DNA of 5,089 nucleotides from Dehalococcoidales bacterium (lineage in GTDB: Bacteria; Chloroflexota; Dehalococcoidia; Dehalococcoidales; ARS1013), in assembly GCA_002690375.1 (NCBI GenBank), contig NZEH01000041.1, forward strand, positions 1 through 5,089, in the 5' to 3' direction. The stretch's first letter is position 1, and the number at the start of each line of letters is the position of its first letter. A program made the position numbers and the translations under genes. Under the pieces are notes generated by a model. It made no database searches. It was not told the origin of the DNA and saw nothing but the letters and a program-made list of their open reading frames with translations. This document shows, piece by piece, positions 1 to 4,417 of the stretch.

Positions 1-90
1 CGGTTATATGACGGTGAAATATGGGCAGGCCTTGGTTTTGCTATTCCCATTGATGACGCTAAGCTCTTTATTCAAGATTCAATAGGTTGA
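1..90 (+). CDS. C-terminal tail of an HtrA/Deg-like trypsin-fold serine protease (partial)
   Basis: Frame 1 is open from the left edge to a TGA at 88-90 and encodes 29 residues. The stretch GLGFAIPIDDAK matches the end of the S1C (HtrA/Deg) protease domain, where G-x-GFAIP-x-D precedes the last helix. In such proteases this part lies just after the substrate-binding strands; the catalytic His, Asp and Ser would be to the left of the window and cannot be checked. The protein stops about nine residues after this motif, so no PDZ domain follows, unlike classical HtrA. It may be a protease-domain-only variant or carry its other domains at the N-terminus. The frame stays open for 19 more codons after the TGA, which I treat as chance. 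The family call rests on one short motif. Confidence 0.6.
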   Translation, partial: RLYDGEIWAGLGFAIPIDDAKLFIQDSIG

Positions 91-114
91 CAGGATTTTG
101 ATGCTGTAGATAGT
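87..114 (+). promoter_or_regulatory. Candidate sigma70-type promoter for the ligase-yggS pair
   Basis: A perfect TTGACA lies at 87-92 and overlaps the stop codon of the upstream gene. GATAGT at 109-114 matches TATAAT at four of six positions, with a 16-base spacer. It is the only recognisable promoter-like pair in the gap before the ligase gene. The -10 is imperfect, so this is a candidate only. Confidence 0.35.
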
Positions 115-169
115 GTCGCAGTTATTAGATTGGTGAAGATGGGCAGATAGAATATGAGTAGCAACTTTT

Positions 170-178
170 GGGGGGAAG
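170..178 (+). promoter_or_regulatory. Ribosome binding site of the ATP-grasp ligase gene
   Basis: GGGGGGAAG lies six bases (from the end of the G run) before the ATG at 182. It is purine-rich and well spaced, which supports that ATG as the start. Confidence 0.55.
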
Positions 179-181
179 CTA

Positions 182-1090
182 ATGAAAGGTTGGACTCTTT
201 ATAAAGATTTATCCGCTAGCCTGAAGCCAGAAGTATATGAGGTGAATCATTTTATAGAAGAGGCAAGTGAAAACGGTATAGAAGTACAGGAATTTAAACC
301 AGAGCAGTTTGATTTAATTGTTACTAAAGAAGATAGGAAGGGTATATTAATTGATGGAGAAACGGCTACGCTACCAGACTTTCTACTTCCCAGAATGGGT
401 GCCAACACAACATACTTTGCTTTAGCAGTTATTCGCCACCTAGAAAGACTGGGGGTTCACTCTTTTAACTCATCTCAGAGCATAGATACAGTCAAGGATA
501 AACTATTTACACAGCAAATCCTAGCGGAAAATAATCTTCCAGTTCCCAACACAATGATGGTGAAATTTCCTGTTAATGTAGATTTGGTGGAGAGCCATTT
601 AGGCTTTCCGGTTGTTGTTAAAACCCTTTCTGGTTCACAGGGCATCGGTGTTTTTTTGATTGACTCCAAGTCCAATTTTGAGGATTTGATGCAACTAATT
701 GAAGAAACTAATAGCAAAGCAAATATTATCTTGCAAGAGTGTATTTCATCCAGCAGAGGAAGAGATTTGCGGGTAATTACTATCGGTGGTCGTGTAGTAG
801 CTTGCATGGAGAGAAAAGCAAGAAGGGGCAAATTCAGGGCAAGTTATTCAAGAGGGGGATCAGTCAAACAATTCGATGTAACACCTGAAATTGAATGGTT
901 AGCTACGGAAACATCACGTATTCTCGGTTTAGATATTGCCGGAATTGACCTGCTATTTGATGGTGGTCATTTTAAGGTGTGTGAGGCCAATTCAGCTCCT
1001 GGTTTTGAAGGGCTGGAAAAATGCTGTAACGTTAATATTCCACAGAGAATATATGATTTTATCAGACTCCGTTTAGACATGCTTAAATAA
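182..1090 (+). CDS. RimK-like ATP-grasp ligase (probable amino acid/glutamate ligase)
   Basis: The 302-residue product has the RimK/LysX-type ATP-grasp layout. An N-terminal pre-ATP-grasp domain (about 1-100) contains PRMG at 70-73 and FNS at 95-97. The ATP-binding part has DK at 106-107, VVKTLSGSQGIGV at 145-157 with K147 as the expected nucleotide-binding lysine, and ECI-x(3)-RGRDLRV at 186-198. A conserved basic/glycine segment (ERKARRGKFRASYSRGG) spans 210-226. The metal-binding end has D256 in GIDLL and E268/N270 in EANSAPGFEG. Length and motif order fit RimK (about 300 residues). Family members use ATP to activate a carboxylate and form an amide bond, for example adding glutamate to ribosomal protein S6 or to cofactors, or acting on LysW carriers. 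The substrate here cannot be read from the sequence, and no lysW or S6 gene is in view. The gene lies 16 bases before the yggS-like gene, probably in one transcript. The ATG at 182 has a good ribosome binding site. Confidence 0.85.
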   Translation: MKGWTLYKDLSASLKPEVYEVNHFIEEASENGIEVQEFKPEQFDLIVTKEDRKGILIDGETATLPDFLLPRMGANTTYFALAVIRHLERLGVHSFNSSQSIDTVKDKLFTQQILAENNLPVPNTMMVKFPVNVDLVESHLGFPVVVKTLSGSQGIGVFLIDSKSNFEDLMQLIEETNSKANIILQECISSSRGRDLRVITIGGRVVACMERKARRGKFRASYSRGGSVKQFDVTPEIEWLATETSRILGLDIAGIDLLFDGGHFKVCEANSAPGFEGLEKCCNVNIPQRIYDFIRLRLDMLK

Positions 1091-1106
1091 GTTTAAGTTG
1101 CTTGTA

Positions 1107-1790
1107 ATGATTAAGCAAAATGTTAGCCAGCTATTAAGTGAACTGCCCGATGGCGTTCAGCTGGTAGCTGCTGCTAAGACAAGGACACCAGCTGAGGTTT
1201 GTACAATAGTTTCTGCCGGTGTAAAAATTATCGGGGAAAACTATATCCAGGAAGCCGAGAGAGCCTACGAGGTAGTAGGCAGTAACGCCAAATGGCATTT
1301 TATCGGGCACCTGCAAAAAAACAAGGTGAAAAAAGCGGTCAGGCTCTTTGACATGATAGAAACCGTTGACTCCATTAAAATTGCCAGACAGATTGATAAG
1401 TGCTGCGCTCAGATTGATAAAATGATGCCGGTACTGGTTGAAGTGAATAGCGGCTGTGAAAAGCAGAAATCAGGCATCCTTCCGGAAACGGCAGAGGAGT
1501 TAATAAGGTATATTTCAGCCTTTAAGAGCATTAGGGTAATGGGCTTGATGACTATGGGTCCTCACTTTGGCAATCCAGAGAACGCCAGACCCTATTTTGC
1601 TAAAACAAAGAAGATATTTGAGCACATAAAAGGGCTAAATTTATCCAATGTCCAGATGAAATATCTATCAATGGGTATGTCTAATTCATATCGGGTTGCC
1701 TTAGAAGAGGGTGCCAATATAGTAAGAATAGGCAGTAAGCTCTTTGGCAAAAGAGAGTATGGGGCTACAGCAACAACTCCAATCCGCTAA
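1107..1790 (+). CDS. yggS: YggS/PLPBP-family pyridoxal phosphate-binding protein
   Basis: The product of 227 residues (from ATG 1107) has the single-domain alanine-racemase-like TIM-barrel signature of YggS/PROSC. AAAKTR holds the expected PLP Schiff-base lysine (K24), followed by GENYIQE, HFIGHLQKNKV, VEVNSG, MGLMTM and the C-terminal SMGMSNSYRVAL...VRIGSKLFGKR phosphate-binding region. The family binds PLP and helps keep cytosolic vitamin B6 and amino acid pools balanced; it has no clear enzymatic activity. The N-terminus is short: the lysine strand comes after only about 20 residues, against about 35 in E. coli YggS. An in-frame TTG at 1098 would add three residues, and neither start has a clear Shine-Dalgarno. 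I prefer the ATG. The gene follows the ligase by 16 bases, suggesting cotranscription. Its last 26 bases overlap the 3' end of the opposing HAD gene. The family call is firm. Confidence 0.92.
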   Translation: MIKQNVSQLLSELPDGVQLVAAAKTRTPAEVCTIVSAGVKIIGENYIQEAERAYEVVGSNAKWHFIGHLQKNKVKKAVRLFDMIETVDSIKIARQIDKCCAQIDKMMPVLVEVNSGCEKQKSGILPETAEELIRYISAFKSIRVMGLMTMGPHFGNPENARPYFAKTKKIFEHIKGLNLSNVQMKYLSMGMSNSYRVALEEGANIVRIGSKLFGKREYGATATTPIR

Positions 1791-2421
1791 CTACATCGTT
1801 GAGGGCAACAAAAGGCGTGCAATTAAGATTCACCTTCTGGCAGTGAGCAAGTAAGGGACCAGTGGCGAAGATGTAGTGGGCCAGCCTTGCCGATGAGATA
1901 TCGGAAATACCGTTACCCACATATATTATGCGATAGCCGCTTTTCAGAAAGTATCTAATATATGCCTCCTTGAAACCATCCTGTAACTCAACACCTTCTG
2001 GTCCTATGTATCGGGCTAAAATACCGGTAGGGCTAAAGCGGGCTTGGGCAGCATATAACTCAATATTATATACGCCGATAGCCTCCAAGATTGTTTTGAT
2101 ATAGAAATCGAGGCCATTACTTACTATGACAAAGCGAGCGCCTTTTTGCTGGCAGATAGCTAAAAGTTCATGGAAGCCGGGTCTTAGCCTTGCCTTTTCC
2201 CTGATCACTCTATCTAAAGTTTGTTTATTTTCCTTAATCATAGTAAACGCCTTGGCATTAAAACGGCCAACAGATATCTTGCCTTCTTTATACCCGCTAA
2301 GCAGCTGCCTCCAGTCGCTACTGGCAAAGGCATCAAGTAGCAGGAAACTGATATCTTCCTCTGTAATGGTGCCATCAAAATCACACTGAATCAGGATTTT
2401 AGTCGCTGTGATTTTCTCCAT
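1765..2421 (-). CDS. MtnX-like HAD-superfamily (subclass IB) phosphatase
   Basis: The 218-residue product has the HAD phosphatase motifs in order. Motif I is DFDGTIT at 14-20, with D14 the expected phosphorylated nucleophile and D16 the acid/base. Motif II is SNG at 101-103, motif III is K151 in DGFKEAY, and motif IV is VGNGISD at 168-174. The helical stretch at about 22-85 between motif I and the core is a C1-type cap, as in phosphoserine phosphatase and MtnX (2-hydroxy-3-keto-5-methylthiopentenyl-1-phosphate phosphatase). No other methionine-salvage gene is in view, so the substrate is unknown; a small phosphorylated metabolite is likely. In motif IV the usual first acidic residue is Asn170. 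The start ATG lies three bases after the deformylase stop, and AAGGGGGAG inside the deformylase end sits 10 bases before it, so coupled translation is likely. The 3' end overlaps the opposing yggS gene by 26 bases. Confidence 0.85.
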   Translation of the reverse strand: MEKITATKILIQCDFDGTITEEDISFLLLDAFASSDWRQLLSGYKEGKISVGRFNAKAFTMIKENKQTLDRVIREKARLRPGFHELLAICQQKGARFVIVSNGLDFYIKTILEAIGVYNIELYAAQARFSPTGILARYIGPEGVELQDGFKEAYIRYFLKSGYRIIYVGNGISDISSARLAHYIFATGPLLAHCQKVNLNCTPFVALNDVVSGLELLL

Positions 2422-2424
2422 TTA

Positions 2425-2925
2425 CTATTCTGCTCCCCCTTCAGTGTCATTGGTTTCAGAATCGATCTTATACAGCTTATCTTCGCTCTCTATATGGTCA
2501 ATATATAAAACACCGTTTAGATGATCCAGTTCATGTTCCAATGCTTGAGCCATAAGGTCAGTGGCTTTAATTCTTATTTTTGCTCCCTCTCGGCTTAACC
2601 CCTTGACGGTGACCGAAGTTGAGCGCTTGATCAGTCCCTGGTAGCCTGGAGCGCTGAGGCAGCCTTCAACAACCTCCCTCTCTCCGGAGCGTTTTACAAT
2701 CTCCGGGTTGATTATAACTAATGGTTCTTCTTCGGGCATCTTAAGTACCACGATCCGAAGGGGTACTCCAATCTGTGGCGCGGCTAAGCCCACTCCATTT
2801 GTATGCTGCATTGTTGCTATCATGTCATCAATAAACTGGTGAATTGATTTATCAATGATTGATACTCTTTTGGCTTTTCCTCTCAGCACTGTATCCGGGA
2901 GATGCCGTACTTCTCGGACCGTCAT
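2425..2925 (-). CDS. def: Peptide deformylase
   Basis: The enzyme removes the formyl group from the N-terminal formyl-methionine of nascent proteins at the ribosome, using a bound metal (Fe2+ or Zn2+). All three signature motifs are present, numbered from ATG 2925: GVGLAAPQIG at 44-53, EGCLS at 87-91 with metal ligand C89, and HELDH at 131-135 with metal ligands H131 and H135 and catalytic E132. The 166-residue length is normal. The frame is open upstream to an ATG at 2982, which would add 19 residues unlike the family's N-terminus. ATG 2925 begins MTVREVRHLPD, the expected family start, and has AAAGGAG 11 bases upstream, so I chose it. The acidic tail after about residue 147 is poorly conserved. 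The HAD phosphatase gene follows with three bases between stop and start, making a two-gene unit that diverges from tRNA-Pro. Confidence 0.95.
   Translation of the reverse strand: MTVREVRHLPDTVLRGKAKRVSIIDKSIHQFIDDMIATMQHTNGVGLAAPQIGVPLRIVVLKMPEEEPLVIINPEIVKRSGEREVVEGCLSAPGYQGLIKRSTSVTVKGLSREGAKIRIKATDLMAQALEHELDHLNGVLYIDHIESEDKLYKIDSETNDTEGGAE
2432..2440 (-). promoter_or_regulatory. Ribosome binding site of the HAD phosphatase gene, inside the def coding end
   Basis: On the minus strand AAGGGGGAG lies 10 bases before the ATG at 2421, within the last codons of the deformylase gene. This supports that start and translational coupling of the two genes. Confidence 0.5.
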
Positions 2926-2936
2926 AATAGCGGTGG

Positions 2937-2943
2937 CTCCTTT
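2937..2943 (-). promoter_or_regulatory. def: Ribosome binding site that decides the def start
   Basis: AAAGGAG on the minus strand ends 11 bases before ATG 2925. The spacing is a little long but acceptable. It favours this ATG over the in-frame ATG at 2982. Confidence 0.5.
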
Positions 2944-2972
2944 GTCATACCAGATCGGTAACCCAAAGCACC

Positions 2973-2981
2973 ATATTAGCA
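2973..2981 (-). promoter_or_regulatory. Candidate extended -10 element for def
   Basis: The minus strand reads TGCTAATAT here, an extended -10 form (TGn plus a hexamer with four of six matches to TATAAT). I see no good -35 at normal spacing. If it is used, transcription would begin near 2966, inside the longer def frame, which again favours the downstream ATG 2925. Confidence 0.25.
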
Positions 2982-3031
2982 TATTAAAAAAGATGCGTCT
3001 ATGAATGACAGTATTGGTACAAGCCTTGAGC

Positions 3032-3060
3032 TTGCTAGTGCTGGTGAGCTATGCTAGTAT
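3032..3060 (+). promoter_or_regulatory. Promoter of tRNA-Pro
   Basis: TTGCTA at 3032-3037 and TAGTAT at 3055-3060 are 17 bases apart, and TG at 3052-3053 makes an extended -10. Expected transcription start is near 3067, about 12 bases before the mature tRNA 5' end, a typical short leader. GCTAGT occurs as a direct repeat at 3034 and 3053, across the two promoter elements. Confidence 0.55.
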
Positions 3061-3078
3061 AACTAAGAAATTTAAATT

Positions 3079-3155
3079 CGGGGTGTAGCGCAGCCCGGTA
3101 GCGCACCTGAATGGGGTTCAGGTGGTCGGCGGTTCAAATCCGCCCACCCCGACCA
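3079..3155 (+). tRNA. tRNA-Pro, anticodon GGG, CCA encoded
   Basis: A full cloverleaf can be folded by eye. The acceptor stem CGGGGTG (3079-3085) pairs fully with CACCCCG (3145-3151). The D stem is GCGC/GCGC (3088-3091, 3101-3104). The anticodon stem CCTGA/TCAGG (3106-3110, 3118-3122) encloses loop ATGGGGT with anticodon GGG at 3113-3115. The variable loop is five bases. The T stem GGCGG/CCGCC (3128-3132, 3140-3144) encloses TTCAAAT. Discriminator A3152 and encoded CCA at 3153-3155 complete it. The C1-G72 pair with A73 and G35-G36 is characteristic of bacterial tRNA-Pro. It reads CCC and CCU codons. Its 3' half is repeated in decayed form at 4345-4377, and an integrase relic begins right after it, marking it as a probable integration site. 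Confidence 0.97.
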
Positions 3156-3442
3156 TTAATCCTAATTCAAAGCTATCCTGTTATGTCAAGTTATTCCCCG
3201 CTTTACATCAATCCTCCAGTCACTTGTTAACAACAAATAAAGAGTCTTTGTTAACAGACTTCCTGAATAGTAGAAGACAAAGTTTATCCCTAAAAACAAT
3301 AGAACTCCACAGGTATACTCTACAAGCGTTTCTCCAATACTGCAATGAAAGAATAACACCTGAATTAATCAATTCCTTCATTACTAGACTCAATTACGAA
3401 TGGCTGTCCGTAAATAATCGTGTTGTTATTAGCAGGTTTTAA
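3122..3442 (+). pseudogene. Tyrosine recombinase (phage-type integrase) relic, N-terminal part only
   Basis: The open frame of 106 codons begins with a GTG inside the tRNA T-arm region. Residues about 43-91 (3248-3394) look like the SAM-like core-binding domain of tyrosine recombinases: DFLNSRRQSLSLKTIELHRY, then LQAFLQYC and ITPELINSFITRL, matching the pattern 'FL..R...SLS.KTI..Y...L..F..YC'. The frame then runs about 15 unrelated residues to a stop. The catalytic domain (R, H-x-x-R, Y) is absent here and in neighbouring frames, so the gene has lost its 3' two-thirds. The true original start is unclear: no ATG is in frame, TTG codons lie at 3224 and 3248, and there is no good ribosome binding site. 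Residues 1-35 probably reflect tRNA and att sequence rather than protein. Position next to a tRNA, reading away from it, is typical of integrative elements. Confidence 0.65.
3123..3155 (+). repeat. attL-like copy: 3' end of tRNA-Pro, left direct repeat
   Basis: This 33-base segment, from the variable loop through CCA, is matched at 27 of 33 positions by 4345-4377 in the same orientation. The core CGGTTCAAATCC (3130-3141) and the final GACCA are identical. Weaker similarity continues beyond the tRNA: AATTCA at 3164 matches 4380, and 3181-3203 matches 4392-4414 at 17 of 23 positions. The T-arm and CCA end of tRNA genes are classical integrase attachment sites. Confidence 0.6.
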
Positions 3443-3471
3443 CCAAACACTACCAAATGAATCACAATGAC

Positions 3472-3500
3472 TTGACAAGTTTACGCATCAGTATTAGTAT
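3472..3500 (+). promoter_or_regulatory. Promoter of the cupredoxin gene
   Basis: A perfect TTGACA at 3472-3477 and TAGTAT at 3495-3500 (four of six) are separated by 17 bases. TATAAA at 3498-3503 overlaps but would need a 20-base spacer. Transcription would begin near 3507, leaving about 85 bases of leader with the mini-ORF. The promoter lies after the integrase relic, so the cargo gene is probably transcribed on its own. Confidence 0.5.
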
Positions 3501-3550
3501 AAATCACTTGATAATGAGAATATTGATTCAGCTAAAGGACTGGTTGGCGG

Positions 3551-3592
3551 ATGAGTAACCGAAGAAGAAGAAGAAAAGGAGAAGGGAAATAG
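3551..3592 (+). CDS. Possible 13-residue Arg-rich leader peptide
   Basis: ATG at 3551 opens a 13-codon frame, MSNRRRRRKGEGK, ending in TAG at 3590-3592. The stop shares its last base with the GTG start of the next gene (TAGTG). AAAGGA lies 11 bases before the ATG. The frame runs through a 29-base all-purine tract (3561-3589) that also holds the downstream gene's ribosome binding site, so the run of arginines may only reflect AGA repeats. Possible roles are a coupling leader, or the basic N-terminus of an ancestral longer membrane protein now in the -1 frame. It has no recognised homologue that I know of. Confidence 0.25.
   Translation: MSNRRRRRKGEGK
3574..3581 (+). promoter_or_regulatory. 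Ribosome binding site supporting the GTG start of the cupredoxin gene
   Basis: AAAAGGAG ends 10 bases before the GTG at 3592, within a long purine tract. No ATG near the N-terminus is in frame, and the membrane segment begins only a few residues after the GTG, so this start is the best one. Confidence 0.55.
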
Positions 3593-4332
3593 TGGCTCTG
3601 AGAAAAGAGTTCTGGGTAATTGGGATACTGTCCATAATGGTAGTAGGATTTATACTTATAATACTAGTTGCTACAATTGCTACCCGCGAACTTAGAACAC
3701 CACCTCCAGCGATAACCGGTTTAATCGCAACCGATACCTCTTATGACCGTCACGGACAGATAGACATATCCTGGGCCCCGAGTGATGCCACGGACTTCCT
3801 CTATTACTATATTTATGCTTCTGAGGAAGAGATAACATCTGTTGCTGATCTCTCCCCCATTGCCAAAATCGACGACATAACGGATGTTAGCTACCAGGCA
3901 ACCAAATATAGAGTACCCGGGGTTAGATTGGCTTTGTTTGCTTTCATGAACGACATCGAATATTGGTTTACCGTAACTGCTGTAGATATGGATGGTAAGG
4001 AAAGTATTGTGGCAGACAGCGTAAGTGCCACCATTGAAATGATGCCACCACCACCGACTATCTTCATACAAAAGATTTACGGGGGCAACGAAGTCCCAGG
4101 CTACCAATCAGATCCTGTAACTGTCCCCATAGGGACCACAGTTGCTTGGAGTGACCTAGACGTAACAAGTCAGATTCAGTACCCGCATACTATTACCAGT
4201 GATACTGGACTTTTCCATGAAGACTTATGGGGTTATCGGGACGTATTTATCTATACTTTTACCGAGGCTGGCGTTTTTACCTATCACTGCGAGCGCCACG
4301 ACGGGGAGGAAGCAACGGTTATTGTAGAGTAA
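3592..4332 (+). CDS. Membrane-anchored fibronectin type III-cupredoxin protein with Glu at the axial copper position
   Basis: The 246-residue product has three parts. Residues about 8-28 form one hydrophobic helix after a short basic start, with no lipobox cysteine, so it is probably an N-terminal anchor with the rest outside the membrane. Residues about 37-150 resemble a fibronectin type III domain (IDISWAPS, YYYIYAS, YWFTVTAVDMDGKES). A Pro-rich linker (MMPPPPT) leads to a cupredoxin domain at about 157-246. The end FTEAGVFTYHCERH is close to amicyanin and plastocyanin. Copper ligand candidates are H199 (PHT), C233 and H236. Aligned by its C-terminal strand, the ligand loop has amicyanin length, but the residue three after H236, normally Met, is E239. 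Such domains carry electrons or bind copper at the cell surface; the partner is unknown. The gene is the only intact one in the tRNA-bounded islet and has its own promoter. The GTG start has a good ribosome binding site. Confidence 0.8.
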   Translation: MALRKEFWVIGILSIMVVGFILIILVATIATRELRTPPPAITGLIATDTSYDRHGQIDISWAPSDATDFLYYYIYASEEEITSVADLSPIAKIDDITDVSYQATKYRVPGVRLALFAFMNDIEYWFTVTAVDMDGKESIVADSVSATIEMMPPPPTIFIQKIYGGNEVPGYQSDPVTVPIGTTVAWSDLDVTSQIQYPHTITSDTGLFHEDLWGYRDVFIYTFTEAGVFTYHCERHDGEEATVIVE

Positions 4333-4344
4333 GCATCTGCAGTT

Positions 4345-4377
4345 TGGTCAACGGTTCAAATCCACCCATTCAGACCA
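4345..4377 (+). repeat. attR-like decayed copy of the tRNA-Pro 3' end
   Basis: This segment matches 3123-3155 at 27 of 33 positions and keeps CGGTTCAAATCC and GACCA exactly. Five of the six differences are G-to-A or C-to-T transitions (GG to AA, G to A, CC to TT); the sixth is C to A. They break three of the five T-stem pairs, so it cannot be a functional tRNA part. There is no acceptor 5' strand, D arm or anticodon arm in front, although GCATCTG at 4332-4338 faintly recalls the tRNA's GCACCTG. It starts 12 bases after the cupredoxin stop codon. Confidence 0.6.
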
Positions 4378-4417
4378 CGAATTCACGCTTTTTATGTCAA
4401 CTTCTCTCCTACTTAGT

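Larger units (their letters stand above)
3123..4377 (+). mobile_element. Probable tRNA-Pro-integrated islet (remnant), about 1.2 kb
   Basis: The segment is bounded by direct repeats of the tRNA 3' end. It contains an integrase relic next to the tRNA, then a promoter, a mini-ORF and one intact cargo gene (FnIII-cupredoxin membrane protein). The order tRNA, integrase, cargo, partial tRNA copy is the standard layout of elements integrated at tRNA 3' ends. With the integrase broken and the right repeat decayed it can no longer excise by itself. The boundaries are inferred from the repeats; no unoccupied site is available for comparison. Confidence 0.45.

Noticed and set aside
91..150. Open frame continuing for 19 codons past the TGA of the HtrA-like gene, suggesting readthrough or a recoded stop.
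   Set aside because: The stretch is short, has no recognisable PDZ motif, and such openness is expected by chance.
154..204. A 16-codon ORF starting at ATG 154 that overlaps the start of the ligase gene.
   Set aside because: It has no ribosome binding site of its own, overlaps a well-supported gene start out of frame, and has no recognisable sequence.
2926..2982. N-terminal 19-residue extension of peptide deformylase from ATG 2982.
   Set aside because: The extension does not match the family, whereas ATG 2925 gives the normal N-terminus with a Shine-Dalgarno sequence; a possible -10 element also overlaps the extension.
3721..4107. A long leftward open frame antisense to the cupredoxin gene.
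   Set aside because: It is fully inside a gene with clear domains on the plus strand and shows no recognisable protein features.
4345..4377. A second tRNA gene or tRNA pseudogene by tandem duplication.
   Set aside because: Only the 3' part is present and the T stem is broken; with an integrase relic next to the intact tRNA, an att-site copy explains it better, although duplication is not excluded.
4345..4377. The TGGTC/GACCA inverted repeat as a terminator between the cupredoxin gene and trpA.
   Set aside because: The stem is only five pairs with a 23-base loop and no T-run; it is a by-product of the tRNA-derived sequence.
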